Shown here piece after piece: positions 1 through 10,800 of a DNA stretch of 32,500 nt (its first letter is position 1; the number at the start of each line of letters is the position of its first letter). The DNA comes from Trachelipus rathkii (lineage: Eukaryota > Arthropoda > Malacostraca > Isopoda > Trachelipodidae), in contig JABUQX010038756.1 in the NCBI GenBank assembly GCA_015478945.1, forward strand, positions 17,501-50,000, in the 5' to 3' direction. The notes under the pieces are model-generated. The model was not told the DNA's origin. It searched no databases and saw nothing but the letters and a program-made list of their open reading frames with translations. The position numbers and the translations under genes are program-made.

Positions 1-3000
1 CTCTAAATCTTTTATATTATTATTATTTGACTCTTATTTTTTTTTGTCATTTGTCTTTTGTCTTCTAACCTTTTCGATATATTTACATTTAAACATATCA
101 GTAATGATACATAATTTATATAATATAAATATCACATAATTACATAATAATTATATAATTAATAATTGACTTATAAATATCAATTCAATGAATAATAAAT
201 ATAATAATATAGTATAATAATTATCCTCATTTAAAGCCATATATGCTATTAATATTTTCATTAATATTTTACCATAATATATCATATTAATTTCATAATA
301 ATTATCAATTAATTAAGCATTAAATATTGCACTAATCCTACTTGGTGACTATTCTTGGATATATCTCGGAAAACCACGAATGTGAAAATAAATAAATTTA
401 TTACCCTTCTTAGGTTTTTATATTCTCTATTAATTATTCTATTATATTTCCTATATTTATATTATTACTATTATATATATAGTTTATATTTTATATCTAT
501 ATTATTTATATTATATATATATATTATATTATTTTTACTATTATAACTGATTGTGTATGGAAGTTGTGTATCAACATTAATTATTTAGAAGATTACATAT
601 TATATTTAGTCACTAAGAAAGTATTAGTAGTTCTTGGAGTGATTACAGTATATATGAGTAGTTGGTTTTCCAATGTTTACCCACCAAAATAGATACTGAT
701 GTTAGTGAGCGATTTATCTTTTTTCATTATCTTATTTAGTTATATCTCCTTACTCGAGCGTTATTTATCTTATTTTTAATTACACCGAATTAAGCATTTA
801 TAGTTAACAAATCCCTTAATATAATATGGTTTTATATTGGCTATAAGATTATTATTTTTTTCTTTTATCTTATATTTTATTTCTTTTTATTATTTTATAA
901 TTTTCTATATATTAATCAATATCTAACTGTTACTTCTATAATCTTATTCCATACACATTATAATTTTTATTCTATATCAAATATTACTTAATTATTGATT
1001 TATATCTTTTAATCTTCAGATATTGTATTATAATTCATAATAAATCTGAATTATTAATGGAATTAACGTTTCAGATCATCGTGAGGAAAATGCATTCCCA
1101 TTTAAATTTATATTACTCTTTAATTCTTTGGGTATGGTTTTATTTTCCAGAGGGCTGAGAGTCGCTGCTAGTCTCTCCTCACGCCGATAATTCTATCCGC
1201 TTGTCAATTTTCTTTCAAGTCAGAAAAAGAAACTGCTATGCAGAATATATATATATATTAATATATTTTTTTTTTTTTCATATCTAATAATACTTAATTT
1301 ATATTATATTATATTATATTATTATCATAATATTATGTTCTTACTATTATATATATAATATATATATATTAACTTCATCTTTAATTATTATTATTCTTAT
1401 TACTTTTCTATTCATTGTTTTATAATGTTATGTTATTTATATATTTTTCTTTATTTTTTATGATTTTTATTTTTGTATAGCTTTCTTATTTCATCATTAA
1501 ATATTAAAATTCGAATAGCAGCTAATTTTTTCTTCTTCTTACATACACTGGATCATTTCAAAATATGTAAAATATAGTAAGAATACATGTTTATTGCCAC
1601 AACAAACTGTATCTCAATTTAATTTGATTATCTACTTATTATTCTTTTATTCTATTTAATGTGTCCTTATCATGGTCTTGTACTCTAGTATTTGTGTGTT
1701 TCTCAATGTTGACTCTGACATGTGGTGTTATATTATTTCTATATTCCTACCTTGATAAATGACTGTTAAAATTTTAGATATTCTTTATAGTTTTTTTCAT
1801 AGTTATTGGAGGTGTGTATCCTAGTTTTATTTTTTGTGATAGTAACCAACTTTATTCTCTATCGTTCCAAGATTATACACTTAATTGATACTAGTCCGAG
1901 TGAGTACAGGAATTCGGATAATTAATACTAGTCATGTTATTCAGTCTTAGAATTTCCGAAGTCTGAGATAAGTATGTGGTAAGTGGATTAATTAATAGTA
2001 AATTTAATTTTTTTTCATACTCTACGCTGAAATATTTTTATAATTTATGTTTTTCTGCCAAACGAGAGACAGTTTCACTTGTGGTACGTACGTTTGTTTA
2101 CCCGTAATTCGTGTGATGTGTAGTTATACTTCCTTCTATCTTAAGATAGATTTTTTGATCTATTTTGTTCTGGTTATGATATCTCACTGAAATCTCATTT
2201 GTGCAAATGTAATTTTGAGAGACTCGGTCCTTATCTTGGTTTTAAATTCGCAAATTTTAACGAATGTCCATAAATGATCATGCGACCTCTCCATAAAGAC
2301 TGGCGAATTTCCATCCAAGGAGGTGCGATCTGTTATTTCCGATGATCTTATTCTATAAAGCTCTTATATCATCGACATTGTCATGTAGGCAACATTTTTT
2401 TTAAATCTAGTTGTTCTCTCAGACTTTCTAAAATTTCAGGCAATCGTAATCGTCTTAGGATATCATTCTATTGATAATATGCACTATTTTTTCTGGATTC
2501 AGTCCGAAGCGCCACAAAAACTTTAGGTAAGATAAATAAAAGAGTTTTTCTAGTCTCAATAACAGAGGAAATTCAGTAAATAATGAGTAGCGAGACCAGA
2601 TCGTTCGTTGTAAACTGCCATGAAGCGTGATTTCATTTTAAATATGAATTCGTATTGAACTCAATATTCTTTGCGTCTCATTTTCGCATTAGAATTAAAA
2701 GAATTACGATTTGAAATAAATTAATCATATAGATAAACTATCCTTTTCGTTTTAATATTTTATTTAGTATTGAATTTATATATATATATATATTTTGTGT
2801 CTGCGTATTTCAAAGTATCATGTTCTCTTTGGACTAGATCGTAATGGATCGCAGTCCGTCGGTCGATAACAGGATTAGCATGAATAAGTTGTACCGATGT
2901 CTGGACTATGTGTTGGCATCTGCCATAGTAATAAGAGTTAGTACAGCACAGACAGTTCGATGTCAGGAATACTCATGTCGTCGGAGAGAGAAGAAGGCGG

Positions 3001-4401
3001 AGGATAGCGGACAGCAGACTGGGCAGAACCCAGGAGGGCTGAGAGCAAGGAGTATTTAGTACACAACCTATACCAATTCGTTATTGCGACAGGCTTAGTC
3101 TAGTTGAATCACTATCCGTCCATCTAGTTACAACTTTTGTTCATAGGAGAGCTACGCACCAAGTTAACCAGCAAAACGACATGCCTCCCTTCCCCACCCC
3201 TCCCCCCACTTCGTTGCTCCATTCCTCCTTACCGCCATTGATTGATCCCTGATTTCTTCGTCTGACCCTCGCGATTCTCGTGGTCTTCCTTCCTGCTCTT
3301 TGCACTTGACAACCACTCTCTTTCACTTTCACTTTAGGTATGTAATTTTTTCAACCGACGCTCTTTTAGATATGACGTCCAATGTACCTTGCGCTATACA
3401 CATATTGAAAAAAATTAGCATGCTTGCTTTGTAATATTGGACGCTTGATTCCTAGAGCGCCTTCACTTGATTATTGAATTTGTTGGTTTCAGCGATGCGT
3501 TTTGCCTTCTTGTTTAGTAAAATTTTCAAATCATCATCTAATCTCATATTGTCGTGTTCGGTGTTTTTGCTAATTGGTTGACTCAGTAGTCGAAGGTTTC
3601 CTCTTAATACATTGCTTTACTCTTTACTCTCTGCGATAATATGGTTTCTCCTGTGCATTTCATTTCATTTGCTGTATCTTATCCTCTCACCGCAAATACT
3701 AAGATATAAATACTCTTCTTTGACATTTAATTTCTTTTTTTTTTTTTGTGTTTTGTGGTGATCTGCATGGCTTGATTCTGATAAAACGTACTCGAGTGGG
3801 TGTTTGAGGGTAGTTGATTCGGCACTTTACAGTCTTTCTTTTGCCATGTTCTTTAGGTTCCTGTGCAAGATTCATCGCGCTTTGCTCTTATCTTCGTGGA
3901 GTTCTCTAGCACCTTTGTTCTCACTCTGAGGTGTCAAGTCATATTGGAAAAAGTATTTTGTAATCACTTCAGGGTTCTTGTCTTAATAAAACACATGAAA
4001 GTAAAACAAAATAAGTTATATAAATAAAATGCAGTATCCTGTCACCGTCCCCCAAAATTTTTTAGAAAATATTTGTAAATAAAATGCAATATCATGTCAC
4101 CCTCCCCCAAAATTTTTTAGAAAATATTTGTTAATTGTAAATCGAGATATAAAAATACCTTCTGCTCAGAGACAAAAATTCTATACATAAAAGTTTACCA
4201 AAAGTTATGGTAAAGTTCATTAGTTCTCGCACATATTAAAAAAGAAGAAGTAGAAACATATATTTTTTTTTTTTTTACAATAATCATAAAGGCCTTACTC
4301 GTATAACTGACTTTTTTTTATATTTGATTATTGGAGATTTTATAATATGACTGGGAATATCTTTCAGTTTAGTCTTCCAGATTCTGAGTATTCCTTTCAG
4401 C
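1..4401. other. AT-rich non-coding flank downstream of PRPSAP
   Basis: I recognise no gene here. Roughly 1-1500 is low-complexity AT sequence with short (TA) and (TTA) runs. From about 2000 to 4400 the composition is more balanced. Part of this side, next to 4402, should be the 3' UTR of the minus-strand PRPSAP gene, but I cannot place its poly-A site with confidence. An open frame at 2844-3059 is basic and polar, lacks any family motif I know, and is not called a gene. Confidence 0.6.
4022..4131. repeat. 55-bp tandem duplication
   Basis: Two adjacent 55-bp units, 4022-4076 and 4077-4131, match at 52 of 55 positions by eye. Each contains the core TCACC-TCCCCC followed by AAAATTTTTTAG. It lies some 270 bp beyond the PRPSAP stop codon, so it may fall within that gene's 3' UTR. 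Confidence 0.85.
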
Positions 4402-4413
4402 TTAGTCTTCGAG
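4361..4413. repeat. PRPSAP: Partial duplication of the PRPSAP stop-codon region
   Basis: A 20-nt stretch at 4394-4413, which on the minus strand encodes the last residues LED plus the TAA stop, recurs at 4361-4380 with two mismatches, 33 bp away. The second copy lies just downstream of the stop in transcript order and also reads LED-stop. This looks like a small local duplication at the gene end. The longer reading frame is unaffected because the first stop is used. Confidence 0.65.
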
Positions 4414-4560
4414 AGTAACATTCCTGAAGAGATAGCTCATACTTTCGTTATTATGGATACGTCGAATGGCTTCGGTAAAAAGAACACTAATATCCACGGT
4501 CTTAATTTTATGGCACTGTAGTTTCTGCAGTTCGTGAGGCACGGTATTCGTTACAACGAC
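4402..4560 (-). CDS. PRPSAP: PRPSAP terminal coding exon
   Basis: This exon encodes 52 residues plus a TAA stop at 4402-4404. It begins [16 protein letters not shown], continues through KIKTVDIS and [16 protein letters not shown], and ends RNVTLED. This is the closing segment of the PRPP synthetase fold as seen in the associated proteins PRPSAP1/2. True PRPP synthetases differ here, with a VVVTNTIPQ-type segment and a C-terminus ending near SHVPL. The exon is 159 nt, phase 0, without any frame break. The acceptor at 4561-4562 follows TTATTGC on the minus strand. In known animals the PRPSAP proteins bind PRPP synthetase and dampen its activity, which controls supply of PRPP for nucleotide synthesis. 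The vertebrate paralogue split (1 or 2) probably does not apply to this animal, so the symbol is kept generic. Confidence 0.92.
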   Translation of the reverse strand, partial: VVVTNTVPHELQKLQCHKIKTVDISVLFTEAIRRIHNNESMSYLFRNVTLED

Positions 4561-6536
4561 CTGCAATAATTAAGCAGAGTAATATTAGATACACTACAAA
4601 ATCTTAAAACTGTAAAGTACTCAAACAGGAACAAAGTAGACCTTGCAATCAAATAGTTCTTAAATACCCTGGGGGAGTAAACACTGCATGCAAATCGCAC
4701 AATTTGTAGCAATACAATACAAAAATTGCGTACTACACATAAGCACGGGGTATGTGTATACTTCAAGCATTTCCATGCGTTCTATTCGTGCACGATTCGT
4801 CATGTGTATATACAAGGCTTTACATAAAATCTATATCAACTACAAAATGCAGAGATTTAGATTTATTATACTATAGCTTAGTAACTATCTTTCTAAAACA
4901 TTGATAATAAAAAATATCCCTACAGATGGCGCACGATTATATATCCCAAGTACTGTGAACGGGTCTTTGTGCGATAGACCGTCTTGCGTGGAGATCGACG
5001 GTATTTCACTTTGGATGCGGATTCATCACATCAACAGTTCAAATGCTTTTGTTAACACAATTTTATAATAAAAATATTCCATCGAGGGGGGGGGGGAAAT
5101 TTCCACGACGTACGTTCTGCGTGCCCAAGAGGTGACTAAAAGGAGTGCATAGCAGGGTTGGTGTTGTCTTGCGGGGTCGGCCGACGTGACATATCGGCCG
5201 ATGTTATTTATATAGACATTAGTCCCTAGAATGCTCAGAGGCACTGGGCCTCGGAATGTCCTGGTGTTTGCCGACTGTGATCGCCCTCACCCAATTCTGA
5301 GGGAATCACAGGTGACTAGCTGTATGCACGGAATTGTAATAATCAAATAGGTATAAAGTAACGGGTTTTGAATATCACTAAAAAATCGAGCATGAAAAAA
5401 AGATCAACCCCCCAACGAGCAGAATACAGTTTTATCTTGAAACTATAGAAAGACTTAACAGAGAAGAGGCTTTCGAGGCGCACGTATTAATAAGTATTGA
5501 AAATTCTCTAGTCACCAGTTAAAAATGAATTATTAAATGGAAGAATTTTGTATGCTTAAAATCAGGTAATAAACTGCCACCCAAGATTAATTCAGAAGAT
5601 AATTTCGAAATAAAAGCAGAAAAAATATTTGGCAGAGATAAAAATGTCAAACTTTGTAAATTTTTTATTAACTTTTATATTTTATATATTCAACAATCAG
5701 AAATCATTAAATTGTTTTAAAAGAACATTTTAAAAATAGTTAAGTTAAATATAAAACTAATAAGTGAAGGATACCGATACCGTAGTTTTCTCCATAAAAA
5801 TTACGATATTTAAAACTATGTGCAAAAATACATTTTCTCTCTAATCAGTCTATGGTGTTTTATTTTTCTTTATTGACCTTGGAATAAAAAAAAAAAAAAC
5901 GACAATGAATCTAACAGCTACAGTAAACTTTCAGGCTTCTCGACATTGTAAATCAATCTAGCACATCAAACTTTCATTACTAAAGTTATTTAATTCAACC
6001 AATGGTTTCAGAGAGTCTTTGTCTTCCCTGAAATGTTTCATCCCTTCCTTATTATTACCTTCAGTAAGTTTTCCTCCCCTTTGTATTCACTATAAATAAC
6101 AAAATAAAATTCTTTTCTTCTTTTCGCTATAAATCTTAAGCGCAACTAATAACTATTATGGGTCTCGCTTTATGAAATCAAAATTTCATATATACCTTGC
6201 TCAATATCTCAATGTTTAATAAAAAAAAATTTACAGAAGCTCTCATGGCTTTTTGCATCTATTTTTCTGCAGTTTTTAAACTAAGCCACCAACGACGAGG
6301 GTTAATTGGCATAATAATTGTAATCGTCATTAAATATCTTCTCCAAATATTGTCGTCAAAGTATGATTTATATATAAGGAAAACTAACTTCTCTCTCAAT
6401 TCACACATGTTCTAAAATATTACTAATACTGCTAATAATAACTGATAAAAATGGCAACTTAAAATTGAATGATTAACATTGCATTATAACTCCGAAACAA
6501 CACTCTTATATAATCTTAAAATATGAAGTAGCATAC
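4561..6536 (-). other. PRPSAP: PRPSAP last intron
   Basis: Non-coding sequence between two phase-matched PRPSAP exons. It is mostly AT-rich. A more GC-rich patch at about 4930-5330 includes an 11-G run at 5086-5096 and the stretch AGAGGTGACTAAAAGGAG near 5129-5146. That stretch looks to me like a motif of dispersed arthropod repeats, from memory and at low confidence. The short open frames here (4551-4766, 4688-4876, 5026-5244, 6197-6415) show no family features. Confidence 0.75.
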
Positions 6537-6683
6537 CTCATCTATAGGTGAATTTTCAATAAGCCTCGGAGCATCAGAAGAAAGCAGTCCATGAGTAGCC
6601 ATGATATATATTTTATAAGCACCTCTTTCCTTCAACACTTCAGCTGCTGCTACGAATGACGCCACATCGTCAATCATGTCATC
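6537..6683 (-). CDS. PRPSAP: PRPSAP penultimate coding exon
   Basis: A 147-nt exon of exactly 49 codons, read on the minus strand from 6683 to 6537. The protein begins [20 protein letters not shown], which is the PRPP-binding loop region of the fold, and continues [20 protein letters not shown] to IENSPIDE. The LKERGAYKI and [12 protein letters not shown] signatures separate PRPSAP from catalytic PRPP synthetase, whose equivalent segment reads more like ILTHGIFSGPA. The acceptor is preceded by a good pyrimidine tract (TTTTTCTTTTTCAG on the minus strand), and the donor reads GAG|GTATGC. The frame is clean, so this part of the gene looks functional. Confidence 0.93.
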
Positions 6684-9600
6684 CTGAAAAAGAAAAATCT
6701 GATAGTAAAATGTATTTCATATAAGGGAACATACAGACTCGGAAAAAAGTAAACCAGACATTCAACACCATCTTGACTTTAAGTAAATGAAACTAGCAAT
6801 TCGTCCAGTTGAACATGAAACAGTAGAAACATATCTTGTGGAATACCTACTATAAGAATAAATATAAAAAAATGTTTTGTGAAAAATATTCAAAATTCTG
6901 CATTCGAATTCAAACTTTTGTATTTAAAGAAAAATATCATATGTGTTCCAACTTGTAAACAAGCGGAAGTGTATTTCAAAATATTTAAAATTGTTCTATC
7001 CATTGTGTAAACTTAGACAAAAGAGGGAGAGACTAAGATTGCCGTTTTGCTTACAAATTTCTTGATAATTTACATAGTTGAAAATACTTTAGAAAAAGTT
7101 AATTAAATTAAAGAAAAAATTATAATTGCAGTTCAACATGAAAATAGAAACGGGTCGAATATAGATTTATTCTATGAGAAATTGAAGTGTCGGTAGGCAA
7201 TGTTTTATACATTCGAATATGGTTGGGTGAAAATTAAGGTACTTAGAAACAACAACAGGATTTAGGAGTTGAACTTTTGATATTTAAAATGTCCTTGATT
7301 TAGTGATATCTATACAAAAAGTATGAGATCATCATCTTTACGGCCTATACACAAGTGAGAGATTAGTTCAATTCGAATTTCATAGAGTTGAGTTTTTCCT
7401 CCCTGTTAAGTGCTAACATGCTTTGAAACAAACTTCAGGGGAGGGGAGTACAGTTCCTAGTGGAAAGGAACCGCAGACCATTTTAAGAAAGCATTCAGAT
7501 GGAGAAGCTGAATTTGACCTTATCATTTGAATGACAACAACCTGAGCTTTGGGGGTGAAATTCTTGTAACGGGGCAATACGAAAAATTGCTGACAATAGA
7601 AACCAAAGTTTTCAAGGATTTTGAAGGTAGGACAGTGAGAGGGGTTGGTTATGAGAAACCAAGTTAATGGGTCCACCCATTTTCCATGTTGCAACTGTAG
7701 TTGAAGATTATTAAAAGTTTACAAAGAAGAGAGAAAAAAAGAAATTTTTGTCATAGAGGTCTCAAATTATATCTTAAGGAAATGCTTATGATGACCAGGG
7801 ACGTGCATATATTATATATTGCCAAGACTAGATAGGTTGAAAGTCATTCTTGCAAAAGGGTCCAGAAATAAAAAAAAAAACAGCTATATTTTTATAATTT
7901 AGAGAAAGAAACTCAAGATTAAAAATAAAATTTAATAAATATATACTTTGTTGTACAGTATATATTTACTGAAACATAAGGAATGTGAAGCCTTAAAATC
8001 AAGCAAATGAAATTAAAAATATGAAGCCATTTACTTCTTTAAAATTAGACAATAAAATTACTTTTTATTAGCATTTATTAGAACTAATAAGTCAAATTAA
8101 AATTAATTTTGCAAATCTATGAATACTATGATTATATCAATTATCTTCAGAAGGTTTTCAGCTTCCAGTTTGGTTCACCAAAGATTAACAAACCCCCTTT
8201 ATTATTTTGTTTATCACTTTATATTTTTAAAAGTTTTCGCCAACTAGAAAGATTCCTGATTTTCAGCAATATTTATGTCTCAGCTATAAACTGTACTAGC
8301 ATAAGTAAATTCTCAATTTAGTTATAATTTTAATAGAGACAAACACAAATAACCATATAGTTATTATATGTCCATTTAAGGTATCAAGATACTCAATTAT
8401 CAATGCCATTTTGGACAGAAAAAATATTTCAGCATTTGAATCACAGCTTCTGTGTTGGAGTCAGAAAGTATTTAACAAATAGCAAATTAAATGTATTCTT
8501 GGAAGATTGTGGAGACCCTTCTTTTGGAGATATCAAGGGTCTCGGTTATTGGACATCTTACCAAACTCAAGAAGAAAGTTCTCTGATTGCTTTCCCGAGC
8601 TTGATTCACATACTATCAGTTGGATAATGTGAAATCCCATTAACTGTGAAATGATGATATACCAGAAGAGTCTGGTGAATTTGGCAGAGGCACTTCTTGA
8701 ACTTCTCTTCAACGCATTGAATTTCAGAACAAGGTAAATCTGTCAGTTTTTTTGGGATTTCAAGAGATAGTTTTTCATAATTAAAATTGCATGACAGTGA
8801 AAAAAAAATGTTGCTGCAATTTTCAAAACCTATCATTAAGAGCAAAATTTTTCCATTCTCGTAAAGTTAAAAACAAAGTACAAAAAATAGGTTGAACCCC
8901 AAAAACACTATCCAAATTGTACTTACATAAGATAGTTATAATCATAATGATATATCAAAAATTAAACCTTATTTCTTCAAACCTAAAGTGAAAATGTCTT
9001 CAATGAAATTTTTTGTTTATTTATAAGATTTTTATTAATTTTCTCTGTTACTATTTTCACATTTCTTGCAGGGAATCAATCAATCTATGAATAATATGTA
9101 AATTTTGTGGTTACTTTTAAAGTTCAGGGAATCAATTAATCTTTGATTAATTTGTTAATTTTGTGGTTACTTTTTAAAGTTTATTTATGAAGTATAATAT
9201 ATATTATGTATATTATATATATTATAGCAAAGAAATCTATATATTAGTTAAGTTGTATTTAGTATTTTAATAATAAAATTTAAAACTTTATGTTTCTCTC
9301 TATATATCATGGTGTAATTACACTGTAGTCACTATTATTGGTATGAGTGTGCAATAATTAAGACAATTTCATATTTGAATGAGTTTTCTTAGAATATATA
9401 GTATTATCTATATAGATCTATGAGAGAAAATGTGGTATCAGTGATCGATATATTCTTGATATATTTAGATTAAGTGGCGATAAATGATTGATCTCACAAT
9501 ATTAGCAGTGAGTAGAATAGCGGAAGGCATTAAAATTCAATATATGGATTAGATCGATTTAGTTAATTGTGATTGACTTTATTGCTCAATCATATTTTAT

Positions 9601-10800
9601 ATTTGTCTTTGTGTACTTATTATTATTATTTATTAACCAGGAGACTTGTATTTCAGTGCGCTAGTCGTTAATTAAAATTTAATGGCTTTATGCATTCAGA
9701 GAGAAATGCAGATAAGTAATAGTAATTTATATTTAGACCAAAAGATAGGGTTATCTATAGAGCGTGTGAGAGCTCTAAGTCACTGGGAGAAGAGAAAGGA
9801 ATAACATTGCGTCATATAATAGGTCGTGTAGTTAGTAGATAAATTATTTGTGAAAGTAGTGAGGAGTAAAGTGAGTTGATGTTTAGTATAGCTCATAGTT
9901 CATCCGTAGTATGGTAAGTGACGCGTCTAGATAGACATACAGTATATATGTACTATCAGTAAGTAATATAATATTTACAAAAGATGAGGCTGTGGTAGTA
10001 GAATTACGGTAGAGTAAATGCTCTAAGGAATTTATTATATGACACATATGACACAATAACACTATTCAGTCTATAGACTCTTAACCAAGTATAATGATAG
10101 TATAATAATTAGAATTATACAACTATCTGAAGTATAAGCAAAGTAAGATCAGGAGATCACCCTAAAGTATATTTGTAAATTGATTATAGAAGAAGGTTAT
10201 GTAGAAGTATCAAATTGAGGACGATTAAAGGTGATTAAAATAAGGCAACGATAATGAGCAGAGAGTTCACTCCACAAGAAGCAAGAGATATTAGATAGTG
10301 TTTAATTTACTCACATTTTATTTGGAGACTTATTAAACATAAATACAACGATTTAATTAATAAATAGAATTGAGGGTTTTACTAGTATTATTCTATAATT
10401 CTTTAATGTCGTTGAGAATATAATGGTGAGTTAGTCTAAAAAGCAATTTATAATATATACCACATGGCCCAATCACTTTTTTTCTCACAATATTTTAATC
10501 TATACATATTATATTACATCACACTTAACATACTTACGTATAGTCTTAGTTTACTTTATAATTTACTCGCTTGTATAGTTATAGATAGAGAGAAGAGATG
10601 AGAGAGAATGAGAGAATGATTTAAGGTTAAGTATGTCAGTATGTATTAGTGAGGGCAGAGATGTAGAATTGTTGAGTATAGAAGAGAGAAGAGCGCTTAG
10701 GAGGAGATGATATGAGTGTATTGAGTTAAGAGCATTCTGTTTATTTGCACTTACTTATAATGGTATGAGGATGAAGACCATTAACTAATTACTTAAATAT
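6684..10800. other. Non-coding AT-rich stretch, probably PRPSAP intron or intergenic
   Basis: No exon was recognised on either strand. Two patches are less repetitive and have open frames: 7413-7694 (minus) and 8390-8870 (both strands). Neither shows a motif I can name. They could be remnants of dispersed repeats. From about 9.2 kb onward the sequence becomes increasingly simple, with purine-rich GAGAGA-like patches near 10,580-10,700. Confidence 0.5.
9071..9182. repeat. 56-bp imperfect tandem duplication
   Basis: Two adjacent units begin GGGAATCAAT at 9071 and 9127. Both share the core TTAATTTTGTGGTTACTTTT or a close variant (first copy TAAATTTTGTGG) and end AAAGTT. Divergence is moderate, so the duplication is not recent. 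Confidence 0.75.

Larger units (their letters stand above)
4402..6683 (-). other. PRPSAP: PRPSAP-family gene, 3' part (two last exons and intron)
   Basis: Gene span covering what I can recognise. The coding exons at 6537-6683 and 4402-4560 join in phase 0 across an intron at 4561-6536, which has a GT donor (minus strand at 6535-6536) and an AG acceptor (4561-4562). The joined 101 residues plus stop match the C-terminal third of PRPP synthetase-associated proteins, which are non-catalytic regulatory partners of PRPP synthetase in the cytosol. Upstream exons should lie at higher coordinates, but I could not find them before 19.8 kb. The intron may be very large, or the remaining exons may be hidden by AT-rich divergence or assembly error. 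Confidence 0.85.

Noticed and set aside
355..546. Hydrophobic 63-residue open frame
   Set aside because: Ile/Leu/Tyr content follows from the AT-rich sequence; it has no motif or neighbouring exon.
2844..3059. 71-residue plus-strand open frame
   Set aside because: Ordinary codon mix and an ATG, but no recognised family, splice partner or regulatory context; its length is expected by chance.
3141..3332. Minus-strand Gly/Lys/Arg-rich open frame
   Set aside because: Arises from a C/T-rich patch on the plus strand; no domain is visible.
7413..7694. 93-residue minus-strand open frame, tested as a PRPSAP exon
   Set aside because: None of the PRPSAP segments expected upstream of DDMIDDV are present, and it lacks family motifs.
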